In this document: positions 17,849 to 25,551 of the stretch, one piece after another
Position numbering within the stretch: the stretch's first letter is position 1
Layout: each line of letters opens with the position of its first letter
Source: Gammaproteobacteria bacterium
GTDB taxonomy: Bacteria; Pseudomonadota; Gammaproteobacteria; Pseudomonadales; Azotimanducaceae
Direction: 5' to 3'
Length of the DNA stretch: 41,986 nucleotides
Assembly: GCA_026706665.1 (NCBI GenBank)
Contig: JAPOYI010000252.1
Span: forward strand, 1-41,986
The notes under the pieces: model-generated
Database searches by the model: none
Seen by the model: only the letters and a program-made list of their open reading frames with translations
Told to the model about the DNA's origin: nothing
Position numbers and translations under genes: made by a program

Positions 17849-18727
17849 TCAGCGGCGGGGCGGACGCGGTGGGCGGGGCTTGGCCCCCGTCATGTCCATC
17901 AGGCGTTCCGCCCGCGGCGCCAGGTCTTCGTAGGTCGCGTCGGGTCCCAGATCCACCGGTTCATTGACGACGATCTCGGACCTCGAGTAGGTGCCGCCCG
18001 TCGCATGGATCACGACGCCGTTCGGCGCATCCTCGCTGCACATGAACAGGACTGCGGGACTGACCAGCTTCGGGTGCCGGTCGGGTGCCGGTTCTTCGAT
18101 GTCTTCTGCGCGTCCAGGAACCGTATTGGTCATCCTGGTGGAGGCGCCCGGCGCCAGCGTGTTCACGCGCACGTTGTGGTTGGCGCCTTCCTTCGCCAGG
18201 ACGTTCATCAGTCCGAGCATGCCCATCTTCGCGGCACCGTAGTTGGATTGCCCGAAGTTGCCGAATATGCCTGAGCCGGAACTGGTGAAAACGATGCGGC
18301 CGTAGTTCTGTTCGTACATCAAGGGCCAGGCCGCGTGCGTCACGTACGCCGTGCCGTTCAGGTGGACGTTCATGACGATGTCCCACTCGTCCAACGTCAT
18401 GTTCTTGAAGGTCCTGTCACGCAGGATGCCAGCGTTGTTGACCAGGATGTCGATGCGCCCGAACCCGTCCACGGCCGTCTGAATGATCGATGCTGCGCCT
18501 TCCCGATCGGAGACGGAAGCCTTGTTCGCGACCGCGGTACCGCCCGCGGCCTCGATCTCGGCAACGACCGCATCCGCAGTGTCTCCCGCTCCCGTGCCGT
18601 CGACTTTCCCGCCGAGGTCGTTCACCACCACTTTCGCTCCGCGCTTGGCGAACTCCAGCGCGTGACACCGCCCTATGCCTCCGCCGGCACCCGTGACTAC
18701 GGCGACTTTCCCTTCGAATTCACTCAT
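17849..18727 (-). CDS. MFE-2-like short-chain dehydrogenase (probable 3-hydroxyacyl-CoA dehydrogenase)
   Basis: 292 residues of the classical SDR family. The cofactor loop is TGAGGGIG (12-19), then VVVNDLGG (33-40), NNAG (97-100), a serine in VFTSSGSG (about 150) and the catalytic Tyr163-x-x-x-Lys167 in SNYGAAK. The NDLGG loop and the spacing up to ADAVVAEIEAAGG are typical of the dehydrogenase domain of peroxisomal multifunctional enzyme 2 (17-beta-HSD type 4), which oxidises (R)-3-hydroxyacyl-CoA with NAD. Here it is a stand-alone domain with a proline/arginine-rich tail and no hydratase. GAGGTG lies nine bases before the ATG. It is divergent from arfB. With the dehydrogenases and carboxylase it suggests branched-chain or steroid-like acyl-CoA metabolism. 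Confidence 0.88.
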   Translation of the reverse strand: MSEFEGKVAVVTGAGGGIGRCHALEFAKRGAKVVVNDLGGKVDGTGAGDTADAVVAEIEAAGGTAVANKASVSDREGAASIIQTAVDGFGRIDILVNNAGILRDRTFKNMTLDEWDIVMNVHLNGTAYVTHAAWPLMYEQNYGRIVFTSSGSGIFGNFGQSNYGAAKMGMLGLMNVLAKEGANHNVRVNTLAPGASTRMTNTVPGRAEDIEEPAPDRHPKLVSPAVLFMCSEDAPNGVVIHATGGTYSRSEIVVNEPVDLGPDATYEDLAPRAERLMDMTGAKPRPPRPPRR

Positions 18728-18889
18728 TTGCTTCCACCTCGATCAGGCCTGCAACGACCGTCTGATCCCGCAGTGGGGACTACGCTCCCTTATACCACCG
18801 AATCTGCGAGCGAAGGTCCGGATCGCATGCGGCAGTCGAGTCGCATCTTGTGTCACTGAGCGCCCCCGGACTATTGTGCAACAGTGGCA

Positions 18890-19309
18890 ATGATCGAGAT
18901 AGCACGAGAGGTCCGGGTGCCGGAGGACGCCCTGTCGATCAAGTTCGTCCGCGCATCGGGACCGGGGGGACAGCACGTCAACAAGGTCGCGACGGCGGTC
19001 GAACTGCGGCTGGACCTCGCGCGGGCAGACATGCCCCAGGGAATGCGCGCGCGATTGCAGCGCGTCGCGGGGAGGCGTCTGAACTCGGCCGGAGAAATCG
19101 TCATCTTCGCGCAAAATCACCGGAGCCAGGCCCGCAACCGCGAAGAGGCGTACGCGCGGCTGCGGGCACTCGTCACGTCGGCGAGCCACGCGCCGGCGAG
19201 ACGCATACCGACGAAACCCAGCCGCGCGGCCCGCGAGCGGCGGCGCGAATCGAAGCGCCGCCGAAGCATCATCAAGCGGGCGCGGCGTCGGCCTGAAATC
19301 GATTCCTGA
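18890..19309 (+). CDS. arfB: Alternative ribosome-rescue factor ArfB (peptidyl-tRNA hydrolase)
   Basis: 139 residues closely resembling E. coli ArfB (YaeJ). The catalytic GGQ lies at 26-28 in RASGPGGQHVNKVATAVELR, followed by NSAGEIVIFAQNHRSQARNR. A long basic C-terminal tail (RAARERRRESKRRRSIIKR) inserts into the empty mRNA channel of stalled ribosomes so that GGQ hydrolyses the peptidyl-tRNA. The tail and length separate it from true release factors, which carry a codon-recognition domain. The ATG at 18890 (MIEIAREV) matches the family start; an in-frame GTG two codons upstream is possible. The 160 bases shared with the divergent SDR must hold its promoter. Confidence 0.95.
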   Translation: MIEIAREVRVPEDALSIKFVRASGPGGQHVNKVATAVELRLDLARADMPQGMRARLQRVAGRRLNSAGEIVIFAQNHRSQARNREEAYARLRALVTSASHAPARRIPTKPSRAARERRRESKRRRSIIKRARRRPEIDS

Positions 19310-19391
19310 CGTGGCTGAACCCAGGTCGGTGAAGGACGCCTTCGGATGTCATCCGCGCTAAGATCGATGCGTATCGCGCGCGGCAGGACCT

Positions 19392-19658
19392 GTGGTGACA
19401 GACCTTGACTTCGAGCAACTAAAGAAGGACTTCGACCGCGACGGGTTCGTGGTCCTGCGCGGCTATCTGCCTCCTGCAGAGGTCTCAGAAATGTGGGACC
19501 GCCTGCATCGGTATCACGCCGAAGTGCAGGGCCCGATCAGCAACGGTGAGCAGACCCGGGCAATAAAGGGGATGAATGTCCACGACGCCTGGTACCGGAA
19601 CTACCTGGAGAACGGCAGGCACATCCCGCTCATGAAGCACCTCATCGAGACACTTTAA
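19392..19658 (+). pseudogene. Truncated phytanoyl-CoA dioxygenase (PhyH) N-terminal fragment
   Basis: An 88-codon frame beginning GTG (with another GTG next to it). It encodes LKKDFDRDGFVVLRGYLPPAEVSEM, the standard N-terminus of PhyH-family Fe(II)/2-oxoglutarate dioxygenases, and stops at TAA after HLIETL. Family members are about 260-300 residues. The HxD metal pair, the distal histidine and the 2-oxoglutarate arginine are all missing, so it cannot be an active dioxygenase. The cut lies 12 bases before the end of the convergent intact PhyH gene. No continuation of the lost part is visible in any frame. It may be a remnant or a recently truncated paralogue; expression as a short peptide is possible but unsupported. 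Confidence 0.75.
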
Positions 19659-19670
19659 TGCCTGCGGACG

Positions 19671-20840
19671 CTAGATGCCGAGGTCGAGGAGGTTGTAGTC
19701 CTTGATGCGTTCCCGGCCCGCATCGTTCCACTCGAACGTTGCACCCTCGCGGACATGGGGCTGGTAACGGAACGCGTCCTCGTCCGGGAACCGTTGCCGG
19801 CGCGCGTCGATCGCGTAACCGATCATCCGGGAGCGTTTCCGAATGCGGTCCGCGTCGTAGATGATCTTGTCGCTTCCCGGGGCGTGGATGCCGTTGCCCC
19901 TCGCGCCGAGCACGGAGGCGCGTCGATGAAAACCGAAGTTGATCGTGACGCGAATGTCCGGGCTGGTATTGGCGAACGAGCCGTGCACCGCCTGACGATT
20001 GCAGATGCCTACATCTCCGGGCGCGCAGAGCAGCGGCACCGCTTCAGGCAGCCGATCCGAACCTGCATCGTCGCACATCGCCCTGATATCGGCCTTTGCC
20101 ACGTGCGATCCGGGCACGATCCAGAGACCGTTGGCCGCGTTGCAGCCATACACCTGCGCCATGAAGTTGAAGCCGTGGGTGCCCTTGTCGAAGATCGGCG
20201 TGTCCCAGTGCGTGGTGCCGTCCTGGTGCCACGCCACGGACCCGCCGAGCCCCGGATGCTTGATGAATAGCACTTCGTTGAACGGCGTGAAGTCATCGCC
20301 ATTGATCGCTGCGGCAACGCGCAGCAGATCGGGATGTCCATATACGCGAAGACTGGCGTCGGAGTATTGCAGGGCGCCCGAGACCACCTGCAGGACATAG
20401 TCCGGCGCCCCTTCGGGCGGGGTCGGTTCGATCATCCTCGCGGGATGCCTGCCCTGGTTGCGTTCGGTCCCGCCGACGGGGTCGGACAACGGCTTGATCA
20501 ACGAAAAGCCGAACATCTCGCGGTCGGCGTTCAGCGACGGGCGCCCGTGCCGGTCAACCCTCACGTCGGGTTCTACCGGTGCCCCATCGATAACGCGTTC
20601 GATGTCCCGCTCGAGGTCGAGAAGCTCTTCCGGCCGGAGAACGTCTTCAAAGACATAGAAGCCACAGCGCCAATAGGCCTGCAGGATGTCGTCGCTGAGC
20701 GATCCGTCCTCATTGAATCGTATCGGGCCGCGATTGCCCAGCGCCAGGGCGCGGGCTTCCCCCGCCGTTCGATACGCCACCATCGCTGCTTCGTGTTCGC
20801 CGTAGTCGGTGGCAACCGGGGTGACGGAGTTCAGGGACAT
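19671..20840 (-). CDS. Phytanoyl-CoA dioxygenase (PhyH) family protein
   Basis: 389 residues, an Fe(II)/2-oxoglutarate-dependent oxygenase of the PhyH family. Metal ligands are His205 and Asp207 in VAWHQDGTTHWD and His286 in AVHGSFANTSPDIR. Arg297 should bind the 2-oxoglutarate carboxylate. Other family features are YWRCGFYVFEDVLRPEELLD near the N-terminus and NGLWIVPGSH. It is longer than the family average because of an N-terminal extension of about 50 residues. The substrate of bacterial PhyH proteins ranges from acyl-CoA to small metabolites and halogenated compounds and cannot be deduced. It stands between two decayed genes (a truncated PhyH and an mgtE remnant), so the locus has been rearranged. 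No strong Shine-Dalgarno sequence is seen. Confidence 0.88.
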   Translation of the reverse strand: MSLNSVTPVATDYGEHEAAMVAYRTAGEARALALGNRGPIRFNEDGSLSDDILQAYWRCGFYVFEDVLRPEELLDLERDIERVIDGAPVEPDVRVDRHGRPSLNADREMFGFSLIKPLSDPVGGTERNQGRHPARMIEPTPPEGAPDYVLQVVSGALQYSDASLRVYGHPDLLRVAAAINGDDFTPFNEVLFIKHPGLGGSVAWHQDGTTHWDTPIFDKGTHGFNFMAQVYGCNAANGLWIVPGSHVAKADIRAMCDDAGSDRLPEAVPLLCAPGDVGICNRQAVHGSFANTSPDIRVTINFGFHRRASVLGARGNGIHAPGSDKIIYDADRIRKRSRMIGYAIDARRQRFPDEDAFRYQPHVREGATFEWNDAGRERIKDYNLLDLGI

Positions 20841-20936
20841 CTCGCCCGCCTGTCTGGATCCTCCCGAATCATGATGGGGGGAGTGACCCGAATTCGCAAC
20901 CGCTCAACCGCTCAACCGGGAGGCTTCGCGATCGAG

Positions 20937-21077
20937 TCAGAGCCATGCAATCGCCAGCGTCGCGGTCCCCAGGAGAAGGAAAAAACCGCACAGGTCGGTG
21001 ACCGTCGTCAACACCGGTCCGGAGGCGACGGCAGGATCGGCCCCGAAGCGTTTGAGCAACAGCGGCACGGTCCCGCC
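20937..21077 (-). pseudogene. mgtE: mgtE (magnesium transporter) C-terminal remnant
   Basis: The minus strand encodes GGTVPLLLKRFGADPAVASG, then PVLTTVTDLCGFFLLLGTA, ending TLAIAWL and a TGA at 20937. This is the final membrane pair of MgtE magnesium channels (PLLL-x-R-x-G-x-DPA-x-ASGP ... TT-x-TD-x-x-GF). The remaining 400 or so residues (cytosolic N and CBS domains, first TM helices) are gone. Immediately upstream the frame shifts, and a short ATG frame from 21175 (MNPLDTVQVEPS) cannot be matched securely. The whole 20841-21239 gap is therefore explained mainly by this dead gene. A small duplication of an eight-base unit (ACCGCTCA, twice) lies at 20899-20914. Confidence 0.75.
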
Positions 21078-21239
21078 AACGTCGCCAGATAGGCGTCGAC
21101 CGCCACCGGATCGTTCACGAGCAACGTTCTGAGCCGCACAGAAGGCTCAACTTGTACGGTATCCAAGGGATTCATCCTCTGTTGTCAGGCCGAAGCTATC
21201 CGGCCCGGTATCGATCGGGGAAATGCGCCGGACCGACGC

Positions 21240-21917
21240 CTAGGATATGGGCGGTTTCCCCCTGACCCCATCGGCGGATGCCACCAGCACCACGTCCGGG
21301 CGGTTCGCCGCGAAGATGCCGTTGACAACGACGCCGACGATGTCGTTGATGGCGGACTCCAGCGCATCGGGATCGTCGATGGACAGGTCCCGCACGTCAA
21401 GGATGACGTTGCCGTTGTCGGTCACGAAACCCTGCCGGTATTCCGGCCTGCCGCCCATGCCCGCCAGCTTGCGCGCGACGAGTCCGCGCGCCATGGGCAG
21501 GACCTCCACCGGAAGCGGGAAGTTCCCCAGCCGTTCAACCACCTTCCCGTCGTCGACGATGCAGATGAATTCGTCCGCCGACGCCGCGATGATCTTCTCC
21601 CGAGTGAGCGCTCCCCCGCCGCCCTTGATGAGTGCGTTGGAGACATCCACCTCGTCCGCGCCGTCCACGTAGACGGCCACCGACGGCGCTGCGTTCAGAT
21701 CGAGGACGGGAATCCCCCGGGCGCGCATCTGGGCGGTGGAAGTTTCCGAACTCGACACCGCGGCGTCGAACTTGTGCGCCGACTCCGCCAACGCGTCGAT
21801 GAAGAAGCTGACCGTCGACCCGGTACCGATGCCGATGACCGCATCGCGCGTGAGTCTGGGCTCAACCAGTTCGAGCGCCGCCAGCGCCGCGGCCTGCTTG
21901 AGTTGATCGCGCGCCAT
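21240..21917 (-). CDS. rpiA: Ribose-5-phosphate isomerase A
   Basis: 225 residues. It interconverts ribose 5-phosphate and ribulose 5-phosphate in the pentose phosphate pathway. The phosphate loop IGIGTGSTV is at 28-36, and SSSETSTAQ follows. Catalytic residues correspond to E. coli Asp81, Asp84 and Lys94: here Asp85 and Asp88 in YVDGADEVD and Lys98 in [14 protein letters not shown]. The ATG at 21917 gives the family length (E. coli 219); an in-frame extension of 47 residues lies inside def and is rejected. It overlaps nothing: 10 bases separate it from the def stop, so it is probably the last gene of a def-rpiA transcript. It sits in the same order relative to fau as in E. coli. Confidence 0.96.
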   Translation of the reverse strand: MARDQLKQAAALAALELVEPRLTRDAVIGIGTGSTVSFFIDALAESAHKFDAAVSSSETSTAQMRARGIPVLDLNAAPSVAVYVDGADEVDVSNALIKGGGGALTREKIIAASADEFICIVDDGKVVERLGNFPLPVEVLPMARGLVARKLAGMGGRPEYRQGFVTDNGNVILDVRDLSIDDPDALESAINDIVGVVVNGIFAANRPDVVLVASADGVRGKPPIS

Positions 21918-21927
21918 GTCGCCGACG

Positions 21928-22509
21928 TCAGGCGGACGCGTCCGCGGACTCGCCAACGGCCTCGCCATCGCTCTCCAGAGGCAGCACGTAACGGGCGAAT
22001 TCTTCCTCGAAGGCGAGCCTGGTCGGGTCCTGGATGCGATCCACGAAGAGGCGGCCATCGAGATGATCGAACTCGTGCTGGAAAACCGTCGCGAGGAACC
22101 CCCTGGCTTCGAGTTCGCGCCACTCGCCGCCCAGGTCCAGGAAGCGGACCCGAACGTGCTGCGGGCGCTCCACGAAGCCGCGCAGGCCGGGTATGGACAG
22201 GCAACCTTCCCAGTATCCCGCCGCCGTCTCGTCCACCACCTCGATTTCCGGATTGACGCATACGGTCAGCGGCATGTGGTCGAGCTCACCGTAACGGGTC
22301 GGGCCGCCGGGAATCTCGATCAACGCCAGGCGCACGCTCTCGTTCACCTGCGGCGCCGCCAGCCCGATCCCGCCGTAGTCGCGCAAGGTATCCACCATGT
22401 CCGCAATCAGGCGACGCAGGGCGACACTGTCGAGTTCCTCCCGCCGTAGCGGTCGGGCACGGCACCGCAGCACCGGATGGCCCATGCGGATGATCTTGCG
22501 AACGGCCAT
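21928..22509 (-). CDS. def: Peptide deformylase
   Basis: 193 residues with the three signature motifs: [10 protein letters not shown] (46-55), EGCLSIPG (101-108, metal ligand Cys103) and QHEFDHLDG (144-152, metal ligands His145 and His149, catalytic Glu146). The enzyme removes the formyl group from the N-terminal methionine of new proteins. The ATG at 22509 ([14 protein letters not shown]) matches the family start. It follows the fau stop by four bases and precedes rpiA by ten, so fau-def-rpiA is one unit. In E. coli def pairs with fmt, and serA sits between fau and rpiA. Here def has taken the serA position. Its downstream C-terminal tail ([15 protein letters not shown]) is acidic and probably disordered. 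Confidence 0.96.
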   Translation of the reverse strand: MAVRKIIRMGHPVLRCRARPLRREELDSVALRRLIADMVDTLRDYGGIGLAAPQVNESVRLALIEIPGGPTRYGELDHMPLTVCVNPEIEVVDETAAGYWEGCLSIPGLRGFVERPQHVRVRFLDLGGEWRELEARGFLATVFQHEFDHLDGRLFVDRIQDPTRLAFEEEFARYVLPLESDGEAVGESADASA

Positions 22510-22513
22510 GCGG

Positions 22514-23056
22514 TCAGTATAACCGCAGGGCAGCACCGCGCCGGGTGAAGTAACGCCAGCCGAGCTCGGTCACGACCGCGTCCATGGGCACGTCCCAGTC
22601 GCGGTGTGGAACACGTCGCAGGAGCTGGAATTCGTGTGCGACGCCGACCATCAGCGGGCGCTGGGCTGCCGCAAAATGGCGGTCGTAGAAGCCTCCGCCC
22701 ATGCCGATTCTCCAGCCGTCCGCGCTGAACGCAACGAGGGGCATCAGCACGACGGAGAGCGCGATCGCGGGAACCCGGGGGCCGAACACCGGCTCCGCGA
22801 TGCCGAAGCGGTTGCGGCGCAGGGGATCACCCAGCCGGTACCGGCGAAAGGTCATCCGATGCCGGGACTCGATGACGGGCAACGCGGTCCGGGGATGCCG
22901 CGCAATGAACGGCCACAGGTTCAACTCGCCGTCCGTCGCCGAATAGCCGGCGACGCAGCCACGCAACACGACCGCCGAACCGAAGAGATGCCGGCAGGCG
23001 TCCCGGGCATGGCCGGACTGTTCATGAGCCGACAGGGCGCACCGGCGTTTTCGCAT
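22514..23056 (-). CDS. fau: 5-formyltetrahydrofolate cyclo-ligase
   Basis: 180 residues, E. coli YgfA/Fau family. The enzyme converts 5-formyl-THF to 5,10-methenyl-THF using ATP. The N-terminal basic helix MRKRRCALSAHEQSG matches the family start. Later landmarks are GYSATDGELN (38-46), MPLVAFSADGWRIGMGGGFY (105-124) and the closing DWDVPMDAVVTE. The glycine-rich GMGGGFYDR (118-126) is the phosphate-binding loop. The ATG at 23056 is used; a GTG six codons upstream is possible. Neither has a clear ribosome binding site. The gene lies directly downstream of 6S RNA, as in E. coli, where ygfA is co-transcribed with ssrS. It probably depends on the 6S promoter read-through here as well. Confidence 0.92.
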   Translation of the reverse strand: MRKRRCALSAHEQSGHARDACRHLFGSAVVLRGCVAGYSATDGELNLWPFIARHPRTALPVIESRHRMTFRRYRLGDPLRRNRFGIAEPVFGPRVPAIALSVVLMPLVAFSADGWRIGMGGGFYDRHFAAAQRPLMVGVAHEFQLLRRVPHRDWDVPMDAVVTELGWRYFTRRGAALRLY

Positions 23057-23197
23057 GTCTGCCCGAATCGTCACGGCCCCGGCCGGCCGAAGGCGACGTG
23101 TCCGGACAACCGTACCCCGGATGATCCGCGTCGGCCGGATGGCCACAATGGATGATCTTCAGGCACGGGGCATGGCCGCAGGATTGGCCGAGTGTGT

Positions 23198-23412
23198 GGT
23201 CTCCCAAGCGTGCCGCTGTCTGGACTGCCTGAACCGTTCTGGTTCAGGTCGGGGATTCATATGTGCCAAAGGCGTCCCGCAGCACGACGCCCGACGCCCG
23301 AAACGGCATGGGGCGGCAGCATAGGGCTTGCTCACCGGCTCCACAGCGGAGCCCCCATTGTTATTTCTAACGGCTCAAGGACTGTACCGACTGGCGAACA
23401 CCCCAGGAGACT
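23198..23412 (-). ncRNA. ssrS: 6S RNA (regulator of RNA polymerase)
   Basis: About 215 bases between zapA and fau, the standard location. The 5' side reads GTGTTCGCCAGTCGG, then CAGTCCTTGAGCCG, nearly identical in order to E. coli 6S (GUUCGCAAGCGGG, CAGUCCCCUGAGCCG). GGTGAGCA follows, and near the 3' side a hairpin GAACC-AGAA-CGGTTC corresponds to the E. coli UUGAACC...GGUUCAAG hairpin. The ends pair: GTCTCC at 23406-23411 with GGGAGAC at 23199-23205, forming the closing stem around a large central bubble. 6S binds the sigma-70 holoenzyme in stationary phase as an open-promoter mimic. Exact ends are estimated from the -10 box and the closing stem. Confidence 0.9.
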
Positions 23413-23419
23413 GGTTTCG

Positions 23420-23425
23420 AGTATA
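23420..23425 (-). promoter_or_regulatory. -10 box of the 6S RNA promoter
   Basis: TATACT on the minus strand, with seven bases before the A at 23412 that begins the closing stem of 6S RNA. No convincing -35 hexamer is seen 16-18 bases further up, where the sequence is very GC-rich. Confidence 0.6.
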
Positions 23426-23488
23426 GCCCAACCTCCGGACCGGGGCGGAGCCCTGGCTCGGCTACCGCGGGGGACGAGATCTGCGGAG

Positions 23489-23791
23489 TCAGCTTCCGAG
23501 ATCCTCAAGCGCTGCCGTGATCCGTTCCGCCATACGTCCGGCCCGGCCGTCCGAATCGGCGACGGCGCGCGCGAGCCGCTCCTTCATTTCGAGGTATTCA
23601 TGGGCGTAGTTGAGCGCCGCCATCACCGCGATCCGGTCGAGCCCGACGACCTTGCCGGCCCGCTGGATTTCCCTCATTCGCACGCTCAAGGAGCGGGCTG
23701 CCCGCATCAGTTCGTCGACTTCGTCGGGCCTGCAGCCCACTTCGTAAGCCCTGTCGAGGATATTGACGGTGACGGTCGTCGTATCGTTCAC
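23489..23791 (-). CDS. zapA: Cell division protein ZapA
   Basis: 100 residues. ZapA tetramers cross-link FtsZ filaments at the division ring. The N-terminal globular part starts TVTVNILDRAYEVGCRPDEV, and is followed by LDRIAVMAALNYAHEYLEMK and a C-terminal helix for coiled-coil pairing. Length and motifs match E. coli ZapA (109). It overlaps the upstream small gene by four bases (ATGA), so translation is coupled. It lies immediately upstream of 6S RNA, as in E. coli. Confidence 0.95.
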   Translation of the reverse strand: MNDTTTVTVNILDRAYEVGCRPDEVDELMRAARSLSVRMREIQRAGKVVGLDRIAVMAALNYAHEYLEMKERLARAVADSDGRAGRMAERITAALEDLGS

Positions 23792-23997
23792 GAGGTCTTC
23801 TCGAGTGCCTTGAGCCGGTTGATCATCGACTCCACCCTTGTCTTCGCGAGTTCATTCTTTTCGATCAACTTGGCCCGATCCTCGGTCAGGGACTGCTGCT
23901 TTGCCCTTAGCGCGCGGTTGTCGACGGCCAACGATTCGCAACGTTCGATCAACGTGTCAATCTTGTGTTCGAGAAGTTCCAGGCCGGAGGAAGACAT
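23788..23997 (-). CDS. ZapB-like small coiled-coil protein (TIGR02449 family)
   Basis: 69 residues, almost entirely one predicted coiled coil: LELLEHKIDTLIERCESLAV, DNRALRAKQQSLTEDRAKLI, EKNELAKTRVESMINRLKAL. Such proteins sit next to zapA in many gammaproteobacteria and belong to TIGR02449; they resemble ZapB, which links ZapA to the chromosome-organising factor MatP. The last four bases overlap the zapA start. The gene takes the place that ygfB-type genes hold near pepP in E. coli. Function in division is inferred from family and neighbourhood. Confidence 0.9.
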   Translation of the reverse strand: MSSSGLELLEHKIDTLIERCESLAVDNRALRAKQQSLTEDRAKLIEKNELAKTRVESMINRLKALEKTS

Positions 23998-24115
23998 CGG
24001 CTCATCAAGTGTGTGTCAATCCGCGTAGTGTGTACCGGATAGACGCCCATGTGAAGCACCCGACGTCTACCGGAAAGTTGATAGCATTCGACGCAACCTA
24101 TTGGTTTCTATTCAG

Positions 24116-25471
24116 ATGAAGACGCGTACCACCGCCAACCCCGTCACCTCCGCCGTGCCGGGCATCCAGCCGGCGGAGTTCCAGGCCCGCCGCGCCCGCC
24201 TGATGGCTGAACTCACCGGCAACGATGTCGCCATCGTTCCCGGCGCCTCGATCCGCTATCGGAATCGCGACACCGAATACCCTTTCCGGCAGGACAGCGA
24301 CTTCTACTACCTCACGGGATTCGACGAGCCTGACAGCGTGCTGGTGCTCGCCCCTGGGTCGGAACCCGCCTCGACGGTACTGTTCTGTCCAGAGCGCGAT
24401 CCCGCGCGCGAGCAGTGGACGGGCGAAAGGCTCGGACCGGAACGCGCACCGCAAGCCCTGGGGGTCGATGCCGCGTTCCCGAACTCCAGGCTCGAGGAGA
24501 TTCTGCCCCGCATTCTCAACGGCCGCTGGTGTGTCCACGCCGTGATGGGGGAACACCCGGAGTTCGACCGGCGCCTCATCGCCTGTGCTTCCACCGCCCG
24601 CGCGCGCGGCGCGAACGCGGGCGGATGCGAATTTCAGCCCCTGCAACGCCTGCTGCACGAACATCGCCTGATCAAGTCCCCCGCCGAGCAGCAACTCATG
24701 GCGGCAGCGGGCGGTATTGCCGCCGACGCGCACACCGAAGCCATGCGGCACTGTCGGCCGGGCTTGAGCGAGACGCAACTGGAAGCGGTGCTGGTGCATG
24801 CGTTCATGCGGGCCGGCGCGCGCGCCCCGGCCTATCCGTCCATCGTCGCCGGGGGTCGCAATGCCTGTGTCATGCACTACGTCAGGAATGACAGCCTTCT
24901 GGCAGATGGCGACATGGTGCTGATCGATGCCGGTTGCGAGCTACACCACTACGCGTCGGACGTGACCCGGACGTTTCCGGTCAATGGCACGTACTCGCCG
25001 AGGCAACGGGACCTCTACGACGTGGTGCTCGCCGCCCAGGCCGAAGCGATCGCGGCTGCCGTGCCCGGCGCCAACTGCACCGCGCCGCAGTACGCGTCAA
25101 CCCGGGTGCTTGCCGGGGGGTTGATAGACCTCGGCCTGATTCCGGGAGGCATCGACGAGGCCCTCGAGACCGAGGCCTACCAGCGATTCACCGTACACCG
25201 TTGTTCCCACTGGCTCGGAATCGATGTGCACGACGTGGGGGATTACCGCTGCAACGGCGATTGGCGCGAACTGCAGCCTGGCATGGTGTTGACCATCGAA
25301 CCGGGCCTCTACATTCCGGACGGTCCGGAATTCGACGATGTCGACGAAGCCTGGCGCGGCATGGGCGTTCGCATCGAAGACGACGTGCTCATCGAGGAAT
25401 CGGGCAACCGCGTGCTGACCGACGCCGTGCCCAAAGCGGCAGACGACATCGAGGCGCTGATGCGGCACTGA
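24116..25471 (+). CDS. pepP: Xaa-Pro aminopeptidase (aminopeptidase P)
   Basis: 451 residues. It removes N-terminal residues that precede proline. The N-terminal domain has RQDSDFYYLTGFDEPDSVLV. The C-terminal pita-bread domain carries the dinuclear metal ligands: the two aspartates in LIDAGCELHHYASDVTRTFP, the histidine in HRCSHWLGIDVHDVG, the glutamate of LTIEPGLY and the one in GVRIEDDV. These match E. coli PepP (440 residues). The ATG at 24116 is used; a TTG five codons upstream is possible. It begins the rightward series pepP-ubiH-gcvTH-gcvPA-gcvPB and is divergent from the zapB-like gene, with 118 bases between. Confidence 0.95.
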   Translation: MKTRTTANPVTSAVPGIQPAEFQARRARLMAELTGNDVAIVPGASIRYRNRDTEYPFRQDSDFYYLTGFDEPDSVLVLAPGSEPASTVLFCPERDPAREQWTGERLGPERAPQALGVDAAFPNSRLEEILPRILNGRWCVHAVMGEHPEFDRRLIACASTARARGANAGGCEFQPLQRLLHEHRLIKSPAEQQLMAAAGGIAADAHTEAMRHCRPGLSETQLEAVLVHAFMRAGARAPAYPSIVAGGRNACVMHYVRNDSLLADGDMVLIDAGCELHHYASDVTRTFPVNGTYSPRQRDLYDVVLAAQAEAIAAAVPGANCTAPQYASTRVLAGGLIDLGLIPGGIDEALETEAYQRFTVHRCSHWLGIDVHDVGDYRCNGDWRELQPGMVLTIEPGLYIPDGPEFDDVDEAWRGMGVRIEDDVLIEESGNRVLTDAVPKAADDIEALMRH

Positions 25472-25551
25472 GGCCCTCGAGCCCCCGCATATTCCAAAGT
25501 GCACCTATCGAACCCGACACTGTCCTGTCACCCACTGGCGAGAATCCTCAC

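Noticed and set aside
20899-20914. Tandem ACCGCTCA units as a possible CRISPR or iteron
   Set aside because: Only two copies of eight bases without spacers; too small for either.
24934-25551. Upstream extension of ubiH into pepP
   Set aside because: The extra 206 codons are pepP read in another frame; flavoprotein homology starts just after the ATG at 25552.
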